Shown here in pieces: positions 9,448 through 18,130 of a stretch of DNA of 64,000 nt. Under the pieces are notes generated by a model. It saw nothing but the letters and a program-made list of their open reading frames with translations. It was not told the origin of the DNA and made no database searches. Position numbers and translations under genes: made by a program. Position 1 is the first letter of the stretch, and every line of letters begins with the position of its first letter. This DNA comes from Flectonema sp. DT1601. Lineage: Eukaryota; Euglenozoa; Diplonemea; Diplonemida; Diplonemidae. The DNA is taken from the NCBI GenBank assembly GCA_964019425.1, contig OZ025806.1:987374-1051373 (forward strand). The letters are read 5' to 3'.

Positions 9448-9559
9448 GCGAAATAAATGGTTTTGTGTTTTCTCTTTTTGAAGAAATTGGATTATATTGA
9501 ACGTGTGTTTTAATTTTTATCATTTTCACATTTTAAGGGGGGGTTGGCGCCCTTGTTAT
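9448..9559 (+). promoter_or_regulatory. Conserved upstream segment of SGNH copy 3, acceptor AG altered
   Basis: Nearly identical to 4786-4894 upstream of copy 2, but TTTTCACAG has become TTTTCACAT. The nearest AG is now in TTTTAAGGGG at about 9536-9537, about 22 nt before the ATG. If the AG is a splice acceptor, the leader of copy 3 must differ from that of copies 1 and 2. Confidence 0.45.
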
Positions 9560-10813
9560 ATGATATTTATAAGCTGCAGGGTAACTGTATTACTCATCGC
9601 CTTCGATGTAGCGACCATATTGTTTTTACATACCCAAATGTCTGAAGACAATAAACAGCTGCAACAACCTGCGATAAGTTCGAATGTAGATCCTCCAATC
9701 AGACCTCTTGTACTTGAGTCTAAGGGAAACAAGTCTATAATTATAGATCGAAACAAGTCTATAATTATAAGTGAAAACAAGTCTATAATTATAAGTGGAA
9801 AGAGAAGAGCTGTGAAGGACATATCGAGAAGAGTGGCAGATCAGAATTATACAATACGAACAACAGAGATGTCAGACACGGAAGTAGCAACAGAACTTCT
9901 GTGTAAGAATCACGAGGATTTGTTTCCAGGTTCGATTATAGAGTCGGGTACGTATCCGTACTACAAACCAGATAGATGTACTCTGAAGACGTATTCCGCA
10001 AGGCAGATGAGTATTTGCATAGATAGCAACCGATACCTTGGTCTTGGTGATTCTCTTCTCAGGGCAGTGATGGCTGAAATCCACGTTCCTGACAAGAAGA
10101 GAATAATGGAAGGAAACTGGTACCACGGCTTCCTCTCATCTGATTCTACCAAGGGAATGGAATTCTACGGGACCTCGTCGTATAATAAACATCAGTCAAA
10201 AGGCACATCTCATTTCTTTAAATCCGACGACATTGATAAATCATTGGCAGCTGCAAACATTATAGTCCTGAATGCGGGTACTTGGGATATGGGTCAAAGT
10301 TTTGATGGATTTTGGGAGTTTTACGTTCGAGTTAAGGTCAGGCTTCAGTACATAAAGAAACACAAATCCGAGAACGCGAGGGTAATCATCATGTCCCCAC
10401 ACTGGCTTCACTTAGACAGGTGTGTGCGGTTATGCTCAGCATGTAATTCACCTGAGAAGACACGTGTTTTCAGAGAAGCTGTTGAACTGGCAGCATCCTG
10501 TGAAGGTGTTGAGTACTACGACCCTTCTCAACTTATTAAAATAGTTTCGGATACCTCAAAAGTATCAATTGATGGAATTCATTACAGACGTGAATACGCT
10601 GATATAGAAAGTGATTTATTTTTTAATGCTGTCTGTAGAGAACCTCCACTTAAGGCTAAGGTACCAATTCATTGCAATGAGACACTTGCTTTTAAAAGAT
10701 GGTCAGCTGTTCCTGAAGCATCTCTTGGGTGTCATAATATGACTGTTGAGCAAATCCGTAGTAAAAACCGGAAAAAAAAAAACAAAAAACGATCGCGATC
10801 GCGATCGCGATAG
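9560..10813 (+). CDS. SGNH/PC-esterase-like type II membrane protein, copy 3, with three-repeat stem
   Basis: Predicted 417-residue protein, starting at the ATG common to all copies (the open frame extends further upstream only through non-ATG codons). It has the signal anchor (about residues 4-26), a stem with three NKSIIISE-type units, and the conserved lumenal body with GDSLLRAV, VLNAGTWDMG and DGIHY. The body is very close to copy 2, with scattered substitutions such as TSSYN for TASYN. The tail RSRSRSR is one CGATCG step longer than in copy 2. It is directly followed by the array of partial duplications of its own 3' half. Confidence 0.78.
   Translation: MIFISCRVTVLLIAFDVATILFLHTQMSEDNKQLQQPAISSNVDPPIRPLVLESKGNKSIIIDRNKSIIISENKSIIISGKRRAVKDISRRVADQNYTIRTTEMSDTEVATELLCKNHEDLFPGSIIESGTYPYYKPDRCTLKTYSARQMSICIDSNRYLGLGDSLLRAVMAEIHVPDKKRIMEGNWYHGFLSSDSTKGMEFYGTSSYNKHQSKGTSHFFKSDDIDKSLAAANIIVLNAGTWDMGQSFDGFWEFYVRVKVRLQYIKKHKSENARVIIMSPHWLHLDRCVRLCSACNSPEKTRVFREAVELAASCEGVEYYDPSQLIKIVSDTSKVSIDGIHYRREYADIESDLFFNAVCREPPLKAKVPIHCNETLAFKRWSAVPEASLGCHNMTVEQIRSKNRKKKNKKRSRSRSR
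9728..9799 (+). repeat. 24-bp coding minisatellite, three units
   Basis: Units encode NKSIIIDR, NKSIIISE and NKSIIISG. The unit order (DR first, SG last) matches the ends of the ten-unit array in copy 2. Confidence 0.9.
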
Positions 10814-10826
10814 CATCTGAAAGGAT

Positions 10827-11360
10827 ATGGATCAAAATTTTAACGGATTTTGGGAGTTTTACATTCGAGTAAAATTCAGACTTCAGTATATTACTATTAT
10901 AAAAAAACACAAATCCGAGAACGCAAAAGTAATCATCATGTCCCCACACTGGCTTCACTTAGACAGGTGTGTGCGGTTATGCTCAGCATGTAATTCACCT
11001 GAGAAGACACGTGTTTTCAGAGAAGCTGTTGAACTGGCAGCATCCTGTGAAGGTGTTGAGTACTACGACCCTTCTCAACTTATTAAAATAGTTTCGGATA
11101 CCTCAAAAGTATCAATTGATGGAATTCATTACAGACGTGAATACGCTGATATAGAAAGTGATTTATTTTTTAATGCTGTCTGTAGAGAACCTCCACTTAA
11201 GGCTAAGGTACCAATTCATTGCAATGAGACACTTGCTTTTAAAAGATGGTCAGCTGTTCCTGAAGCATCTCTTGGGTGTCATAATATGACTGTTGAGCAA
11301 ATCCGTAGTAAAAACCGGAAAAAAAAAAACAAAAAACGATCGCGATCGCGATCGCGATAG
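10827..11360 (+). pseudogene. SGNH 3'-half duplicate, unit 1
   Basis: Open frame of 177 codons from an ATG created in the duplicated segment (ATGGATCAAAATTTTAACGG). It contains the C-terminal half of the SGNH protein with DGIHY but lacks the signal anchor and the GDSLLR block, so it cannot be a working copy by itself. It differs from the parent by an inserted ITI before IKKHK. No upstream acceptor-like tract is evident. Confidence 0.8.
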
Positions 11361-11373
11361 CATCTGAAAGGAT

Positions 11374-11907
11374 ATGGATCAAAATTTTAACGGATTTTGG
11401 GAGTTTTACATTCGAGTAAAATTCAGACTTCAGTATATTACTATTATAAAAAAACACAAATCCGAGAACGCAAAAGTAATCATCATGTCCCCACACTGGC
11501 TTCACTTAGACAGGTGTGTGCGGTTATGCTCAGCATGTAATTCACCTGAGAAGACACGTGTTTTCAGAGAAGCTGTTGAACTGGCAGCATCCTGTGAAGG
11601 TGTTGAGTACTACGACCCTTCTCAACTTATTAAAATAGTTTCGGATACCTCAAAAGTATCAATTGATGGAATTCATTACAGACGTGAATACGCTGATATA
11701 GAAAGTGATTTATTTTTTAATGCTGTCTGTAGAGAACCTCCACTTAAGGCTAAGGTACCAATTCATTGCAATGAGACACTTGCTTTTAAAAGATGGTCAG
11801 CTGTTCCTGAAGCATCTCTTGGGTGTCATAATATGACTGTTGAGCAAATCCGTAGTAAAAACCGGAAAAAAAAAAACAAAAAACGATCGCGATCGCGATC
11901 GCGATAG
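11374..11907 (+). pseudogene. SGNH 3'-half duplicate, unit 2
   Basis: Second 177-codon unit, with the same protein sequence as unit 1 and apparently the same DNA. It lacks the N-terminal anchor and block I. Identity of the units points to a very recent duplication, active homogenisation, or an assembly artefact. Confidence 0.8.
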
Positions 11908-11920
11908 CATCTGAAAGGAT

Positions 11921-12370
11921 ATGGATCAAAATTTTAACGGATTTTGGGAGTTTTACATTCGAGTAAAATTCAGACTTCAGTATATTACTATTATAAAAAA
12001 ACACAAATCCGAGAACGCAAAAGATATGGATCAAAATTTTAACGGATTTTGGGAGTTTTACATTCGAGTAAAATTCAGACTTCAGTATATTACTATTATA
12101 AAAAAACACAAATCCGAGAACGCAAAAGTAATCATCATGTCCCCACACTGGCTTCACTTAGACAGGTGTGTGCGGTTATGCTCAGCATGTAATTCACCTG
12201 AGAAGACACGTGTTTTCAGAGAAGCTGTTGAACTGGCAGCATCCTGTGAAGGTGTTGAGTACTACGACCCTTCTCAACTTATTAAAATAGTTTCGGATAC
12301 CTCAAAAGTATCAATTGATGGAATTCTGGCTTCACTTAGACAGGTGTGTGCGGTTATGCTCAGCATGTAA
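11921..12370 (+). pseudogene. SGNH 3'-half duplicate, unit 3, internally rearranged
   Basis: 149-codon open frame. The first 35 codons are present twice in tandem (MDQNFNGFWEF...SENAKD then MDQNFNGF...), and the frame ends shortly after SIDGI, where the sequence jumps back to an upstream part of the unit. The block V histidine is lost. Confidence 0.8.
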
Positions 12371-12460
12371 TTCACCTGAGAAAACACGTGTTTTCAAAGA
12401 AGTGGAAGGATAAATCATCATACCTAGCTTCAGGCATGTCGGAACTGTTGCAAAAGTCTC

Positions 12461-12821
12461 TCAATGGATCGAACTGAGATGCAGTCTCAATAGCTGATGG
12501 ATTACTCTCGAAACCTAATAGTTTCTTCAAAAGGTAAGCATTACCATAGATCCTTAATTGTCAAATTATTGTTCAAAATAGTTGTATTCAAACATCCAAC
12601 CCGACACTGGTCACTCAGACAGATGTGTACAGTATTACAAGTAAGGAAACAAACAAGAATCAATCACTTCCTCTTTTAGAAGGTCACTGTTTGTGTTCAT
12701 TTCATGGTGCTAGAAACAGTAGAATAATTGTGTTTTGTAACTTTTCTTTTTATGTTTTGACGATCTTTGAAATACTTGTTGTCATTAATTAGACACTAAT
12801 TCATAGCTACATCTCTTCCCC

Positions 12822-12854
<33 letters not shown>

Positions 12855-13290
12855 TGTACCGACAAAGTCGGAGAACAGCTCAGATTATAATTTGTTATTT
12901 GTATGTTGTGTTATCTATTGTGCAAACGCTGTTTTGCAATCAACAAAATATAAGGCTATCTGAATGGTTTTTTGTACTGTTTTTCAAAACCGAGTTACGT
13001 TAGAGAACTAGTCTTTGAGTTTAGTTTCCGTAGAGATTGCATTGAGCCCATGAGTGCTACAACATTATTCAAACAAACTATCGTTACACAACCATTCATT
13101 CCTGTGTTTATGGAACAGCAGAACAATGTGTTTTTATAACTTTTCTTCACTTTTTTTAATAAAATTACTTTTAAATTTTTTTTTTTTTATTATTTTGTTC
13201 TACGTGCCTGACAAGAAGGCTGGCGTTGATACATGTAATTTTAATACGTGTCCGCTTAGATGGTCCGGCGCAGTTATGACCATAAACTGA
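12461..13290 (+). pseudogene. Scattered older SGNH fragments and repeats
   Basis: Two short decayed matches to the SGNH gene lie here: about 12595-12640 (ACACTGGTCACTCAGACAG, compare the HWLHLDRCV region) and about 13203-13225 (GTGCCTGACAAGAAG, compare HVPDKK). They are separated by T-rich sequence and by R3 repeat copies (about 12710-12765 and 13104-13140). They show that partial duplication at this locus is old as well as recent. Confidence 0.5.
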
Positions 13291-14067
13291 CTTCCTTTTG
13301 TTTTTCATTTCTTGCTGAGTGATATGGCAATATACTTATTTTGTTTTTAATACCTAAGTCAAAGTTTCGCTCGAATCATTTCCTTTTTTTATATCCTTTT
13401 GGTTATTTTTTATTCTGATATCCTCTGGGTAAGGTGGGAGCTGGGAATAGATTACTTCCGGCCGAAGCTATAGTAAAACACTCTTCTCGAATGGATTCTT
13501 CAGCTCTGTATTTTTATCTAATTAATTAGTATAGTTATTCGTTATATTTATGTAGGGGGACTGTGTTAAATGGTAATATGTTGGTCCGACTGTCATCTTA
13601 CCTGATCCTTTTGGTTTTTATTTCTTGCTGAGTGATATGGCTATGTGCTGCCCAATTTTTTTGTGGTACATTTCTAAAGCTTTTCGGTAAGCCCACAGTA
13701 CAATTATAATGCTTTGGACAACTGGGGGTGAACGATCCTCGGTACTGTTCCAGGGGTTTCTATTTTCTTTCGTGGAGTGGGCATATGACACATGTGGTCG
13801 TATTATAAAGAAAGATGTATATGAAAGAAAGAAGATTTTTTATTTTTTTCACCTTCCCCCCACAGATCATTTCTCTTTTATTTTCTTTAGTTGTTTACAA
13901 CCTGTTAGCCTCTGGGCAAGGTGGAGGCTGGAAGTCGATCACTTCCAGCCAATACTATGAAACTACAATCTTCGCGATTGGGCCCTTACTGATGCGGGCT
14001 ACCCAGACCCCTCGTAGTCATCAGTTTGTATTTTGATAAAATAAAAAAAAATGTTAATGTATTACCG
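13291..14067. other. Intergenic region with repeat families R4 and short duplications
   Basis: No gene is supported. TTTCTTGCTGAGTGATATGG occurs twice (about 13307 and 13620). R4-type segments (GGTAAGGTGGGAGCTGGGAA at about 13427, GGCAAGGTGGAGGCTGGAAG at about 13916) are followed by CTTCCGGCCGAAGCTAT or CTTCCAGCCAATACTAT. The R4 match at about 3440-3520 is weaker. Confidence 0.5.
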
Positions 14068-14245
14068 TGAGAAGGGCAATCTCCCCTGACACCGCAGTGT
14101 CTCCCCTTAGTCTCTTCTCTGAAGAGGGCTGGGTGAGGGGAATGGTCCGAAGAAACATTTTTTAGCCCGAAACCAAGCATTATTTGTTTGTTGTCATACG
14201 AATTTTTGATTTGTTTTTTTTTTGATTGACTGATAACAATTAATA
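14068..14245. repeat. Dispersed repeat R1, copy d
   Basis: Longest R1 copy: CCCCTGACACCGCAGTGTCT, then GAAGAGGGCTGGGTGAGG, GGAATGGTCCGAAGAAACAT, CCCGAAACCAAG, TTGTTTGTTGTCATACGAAT and GATTGACTGATAAC. Same order of motifs as copies a-c. Confidence 0.65.
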
Positions 14246-15370
14246 CTAAAATATTAGAGCCTATGTTTTCCCCGTAGTGTTTTACGGAACAGCAGAATAA
14301 TGTTTTCGCTGTCTTATTTTCTCAAACGCATTTTCTTAATAATCTCATACTAACAGCCGAGACCTAAAACTGTCTGGTCCTTACAGATTGGTGTCGTTAT
14401 TCGTCCCTAGTTTTTGGGTTGTTGCTTTCTTTTCCTGTGCTGAGTGATGTGCTTTAGCTCAACATGTAGATCTTCAACTACTGAGGTCGGTAAGACACAT
14501 TGGCCTGCTGTAAGACCAGTCCTACAAGACCTTTATTCCCCATTTTTTTTCCCTTTTTTTTTTTGTTGTTATAATAGCATCCAGCATACTGATCCTTCTT
14601 ATTAAATGTCTTCTCTATTTTCTATTAAAGTGAGTTGATCTTATTAACGACTGTCTGATCACTTCTTAATAAGCTCGAGGGGTTTCTTTATGATCCGTCG
14701 AGAAATCTAGACGTGTGCGGAAGAACTATTCTCCTGATGTGCAAAGACGACGGTGATGGAACTTTATAAATAATTCTTATATGGAGATGTATTCTTTCGA
14801 GAACCTCTTCGATGACTTTTTCCCATTGGATTTTTATTATTAATTCTGTTCCATCTTCTTGACCATCATTGATTGCACACACAAGAAGCGGGAAAAACAA
14901 AACAAAGCAAAACAAAGAAAGAAGGAAATCCCGTCTTCCGAGATGCGTGAGTTTCACTCATGTTTCGTGCCAACTAATCCTTTCTGAGTAGGTGTGTCAA
15001 AAGAAAACGTTGATTTATATATTCCATTCGATAAACACGAGTATTTGATCATCATCGACCACACTTTGATACATGAAGAGCGACCCTTCGTTTTCAATCG
15101 TCTCTTTCGCCGCCACGGTCGATCTTCCTCAGTCGATTTCTATTAATAAATACAAAAAAGCAAACTCTTTTTAACTTTCATGTCGTGTGAGTGTATTGTG
15201 TAGAGTTTTGCGAAATATTTAAAAAAAAGAAAAACAAAAACAGATTCTTTCATTTAGTTGAAGGAATGACAAACTGTTCCGCTCTTCCTAAATCCTTTTC
15301 GTTAATTTTGGCCTGCCGAACTCACTAGGCTCACATAGCTCCTGATGCTCTTGGTGGGTCGGCTATCGAC
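14246..15370. other. Intergenic region
   Basis: An R3-type segment (GGAACAGCAGAATAATG) lies near 14287. Otherwise I see nothing that supports a gene; the 89-codon minus-strand frame at 14688-14957 has no recognisable domain and a Phe/Leu-rich composition typical of low-complexity DNA. Confidence 0.4.
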
Positions 15371-15718
15371 ATGTCTGTTGTAGAGAGAATGTGGGGGACA
15401 TACATGGGTCGTGTGAAGGAGAGAGTTTCATGCCACTGTCCGTTTGTATCACATCAGGTACTTGAAGAGAGGTTCGGACTGTTTCAGAATTTTGTTGACA
15501 ACTTAATGAATCCAAACTTCGTACTGACACCAGATGCATGCCTGGATAATATCAACGATCCAACAATGGACATCGCTAAGCTGATGAAGAATGTGCAGTT
15601 TCCACTGAAAGTACCGGTCTCTGGTATCGAGACATGTCCATCACCGTCTTTGAAGACGGCTGATGGAAGGTGTTTGTTTCAAATTGAACTTCCGATTGTT
15701 GAAACGCAACTTCAATAG
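15371..15718 (+). CDS. Unrecognised 115-codon open frame next to a LINE-like tail
   Basis: An ATG-started frame of 115 codons with balanced composition (phrases such as MNPNFVLTPDACLDNINDP) that I do not recognise. It lies immediately upstream of sequence similar to the LINE 3' untranslated region, so it may be the end of a related element's ORF, although I see no similarity to the protein at 975-1397. It could also be chance. Confidence 0.25.
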   Translation: MSVVERMWGTYMGRVKERVSCHCPFVSHQVLEERFGLFQNFVDNLMNPNFVLTPDACLDNINDPTMDIAKLMKNVQFPLKVPVSGIETCPSPSLKTADGRCLFQIELPIVETQLQ

Positions 15719-16010
15719 TGCTACGAGTTTAAAGGTGATAGTGATGATAACTTACCGTGTGGAAGTAAGTTGCGATATAACTCGCTCTTTATCTTTCTTT
15801 TGGTGTTTTATTAGTATCATATTATGTTTATCATTATTGTTTCTTTAATTTGCTTCTTACTGCTTTCACCTCCGTAGTAGTGTGAATTGTCCCTTGGAGA
15901 GAAATTGGCCTTATCAGCAGTCTCTTACACTCCCTGCTTCGTGCATGCAGTTAGTTTAGATTTACTCTTCTCGATTGTGAGAGTTTCACGGTTGATAAAA
16001 TCACTGTTAC
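15715..16010 (+). mobile_element. Diverged LINE 3' untranslated region
   Basis: Motifs correspond in order to 1430-1660 of the first LINE: TTTTATTAGTATCAT, AATTGGCCTTATCAGCAGTC (compare AATTGGCGTTATCAGCCGTC), GTTTAGAT, then GTGAGAGTTTCACGGTTG and ACTGTTACCCTCC. It is clearly an older or different subfamily copy, without the terminal TAAA run. Confidence 0.6.
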
Positions 16011-17156
16011 CCTCCCCCTTTTCGTATCGTATCAAAGTTCCCCCTTGATTTATTTATCCAGGTCCCCCCGCCTTTGCCTTTAGTCACTGTATCCGGAACT
16101 CGTTTTCAGTCACTGTGTCATGAGTTTTTTTAATTTTATTATTGAGCTCTGATACAGTACAGAGATTTATATTCGTATGACCTAATCGAACATACATCCC
16201 CCCAGCCTTTCCCTGTAGTCACGGTATCTGGAACTCATGGTAAACTATCGTATTATTGTTTATGACATAATACATTTGTATTTTACGTACAAAATCGAAT
16301 AGTTAACCCCCGCTTGCACCTAATGTTTTCTAACTCGTGTCTAGCTAACCGGTACTCGATTGTATGTCGGACTCGCTAACTAACTAACTACTAACTCCGA
16401 TGGACATTAAGAAATCAGTTCTTTTGAAATAGACCAATTGATGGATCCGATTTATTATTTAACTGGAATGAAGTCCCTAGAACTTACTGATGAAGGCCTA
16501 AGAGGGACAAGTAGTATAAGATTAAGGCCTGAAACTACGTATTCCACAGTGTATTATGGAACAGCAGAACAATGTGTTTTTATAACTTTTCTTTTTTATA
16601 TTTTATTTTAGTGCACTTTTTTATAATAAACTCATATTCTAACTAACTACTAACTAACTACTAACTAACTGAATTCTGAACAACGCTACCTTGAGTTCTT
16701 TAAGGTGAGTGCTCCGCTAGTAGTATGCTGCGAACTATCAATTTTTGCTAACACATTTTTTCCAAATTGTTGATTTAATCAAGCATAGGTGAAACCTGCA
16801 CTCTGCCGTATTACATTATACCCTGGTTTTGGTTTCCCATGGCTCACAATTAATTCGTAATTGAATTACTCGATTACCTACTGCACTGAATGACAACATG
16901 GAAAAAGAGATGTGTATGCGGCTAAGTTAGAAACATTTATTATAATGTGAAGTATTTACGTCATAGGCAGAGTAATATTACCTTTAGTCTCTGTATCTAA
17001 AAATTAATATTAAATTATCATTATGTCGTTGATACAAAACATTTGTATTTTACGTACAAAATCAAACAGTTAACCCCCCGCTTCCCCGAATTACCAGATT
17101 CGACAACGTTTTCTGGTCTATAAGACAAAATTATAGTTATCTCTTTATATATATAT
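16011..17156. repeat. Imperfect repeats (family R5) and R3 copy
   Basis: A segment of the form TAGTCACTGTATCCGGAACTC appears near 16080, 16215 and, more weakly, 16985. The phrase ACATTTGTATTTTACGTACA is found near 16273 and 17039, each followed by AGTTAACCCCC. An R3 copy with GGAACAGCAGAACAATGTG starts near 16559, and the R2 end phrase lies near 17094. No gene is seen. Confidence 0.5.
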
Positions 17157-17220
17157 CAGTCATTCCTTTTTTTTGCGAACAAAAAACACCATTTTCTCAC
17201 CGCCTGAGCAAGGTTACACG

Positions 17221-17388
17221 ATATGAGAACGTGCCAAAAGTAGGGTACAATTTTGGGCCACGGGTATCTGACAGTCCCTAAGTGTGAATCCGACCACTTT
17301 TCACAAGATATTTTATACTCAAAAAATGCAATTCCGTGTCTGGGAAGTGATTTTACTCACCGCTGGTTTCAAAATTCCATATTTTCCC
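17221..17388 (+). repeat. Inner inverted repeat, left arm
   Basis: Inverted and nearly identical to 19643-19811: for example AGGGTACAATTTTGGGCCAC here against GTGGCCCAAAATTGTACCCT on the right, and GAAGTGATTTTACTCACCGC against GCGGTGAGTAAAATCACTTC. Confidence 0.9.
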
Positions 17389-17524
17389 TAAGAGCTTACC
17401 TGTAGTATAAGGAGAATGGTAGTGATACTAAGTTCGACCAGGTGCTTAATAGGCAGTACTGATAATACAATGATGTGCTTTCTTTTTTATAAAAAATCAT
17501 TGATTTTGCTGAAGTTCTTAATTG

Positions 17525-18130
17525 CTACACGTCACTAGGAGTACTGGAAGTACTGCTACTAGCACAGGTACTACTGATACTGGTACACATACTGTCACTA
17601 CTGGTAGTGATGCTACTGGTGCTGCTTTCAAATTCTGATCCAGGGCAGTTGCGCAAGTCGTGGTCAACCCCACCGCACCCCTTACACTGACGCTGCTTTC
17701 TTTTCCTTTTGGGTATCTGTGTCCCTTTTCTTTTTATCTTCTTCTTCTTCTTCTGCTCTTCAACTTCTTGCAGCTTGGTAAAGAGGTCCAGTTTGCGTAT
17801 CCTCTTGGTCTTCAGAGACTTGACCAACTCATTCTCCTCGATGGTTTCATCGATCTGGGCTGCCTTCTCTTCTCCACCTGGGTTATGTGCATCCCCGATA
17901 ATTGCCTTCTCATTAGGGGTCAGTGGAAGTTTGTTAGAAACCTTCGGTACATGTTCGAAGTTTGTACTGGTCGTGCTCCGGTCTATTTCGAAGTGCTTCT
18001 TCTCATCGGAGAATGTGGCTATAAATATCTTCCCATCACTAGTCTTTCGGTAAGTGAGGATACTGGTTATACCAGAGAGAGAGAAAGATTTTGGACTGTT
18101 ACAGTTTGCTTCGGGAAGAACAGAAAACAA
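17525..18130 (-). CDS. Transposon ORF with CCHC zinc knuckle, probable C-terminal part of the transposase
   Basis: Open frame of about 200 codons without a convincing ATG. It overlaps the end of the 484-codon transposase frame by about 60 nt in another frame. It contains ILTYRKTSDGKIFIATF, a Lys-rich stretch, then CKGCGGVDHDLRNC, a classical C-x2-C-x4-H-x4-C zinc knuckle, and a Ser/Thr-rich tail. The most economical reading is that both frames belong to one transposase and that a single frame change separates them in this copy; a short intron or programmed frameshifting are alternatives. Zinc knuckles near the C-terminus of transposases normally bind DNA or RNA. Confidence 0.6.
   Translation of the reverse strand: MFSVLPEANCNSPKSFSLSGITSILTYRKTSDGKIFIATFSDEKKHFEIDRSTTSTNFEHVPKVSNKLPLTPNEKAIIGDAHNPGGEEKAAQIDETIEENELVKSLKTKRIRKLDLFTKLQEVEEQKKKKKIKRKGTQIPKRKRKQRQCKGCGGVDHDLRNCPGSEFESSTSSITTSSDSMCTSISSTCASSSTSSTPSDV

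Larger units (their letters stand above)
10814..12460 (+). repeat. Tandem array of 547-bp partial SGNH gene duplications
   Basis: Two complete and one rearranged unit of 547 bp (periodicity 10827, 11374, 11921). Each unit runs from the middle of the SGNH gene (the DMGQSFDGFWEF region, here DMDQNFNGFWEF) through the stop codon and a CATCTGAAAG linker. The first two units appear identical over their full length. The unit is not a multiple of three and each ends with its own stop, so the array cannot extend the upstream protein. In the third unit a segment of about 105 bp is doubled at 11919-12128, and after GATGGAATTC the sequence jumps back to an earlier part of the gene (CTGGCTTCACTTAGACAGG). 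Confidence 0.9.

Noticed and set aside
9497-9559. N-terminal extension of SGNH copy 3
   Set aside because: It starts at a non-ATG codon and translates the conserved upstream segment; the other copies start at the ATG that corresponds to 9560.
14688-14957. 89-codon minus-strand frame with a hydrophobic N-terminal part
   Set aside because: Low-complexity AAAC/GAAA-rich DNA produces the Phe/Leu phrase; no domain, no acceptor-like context.
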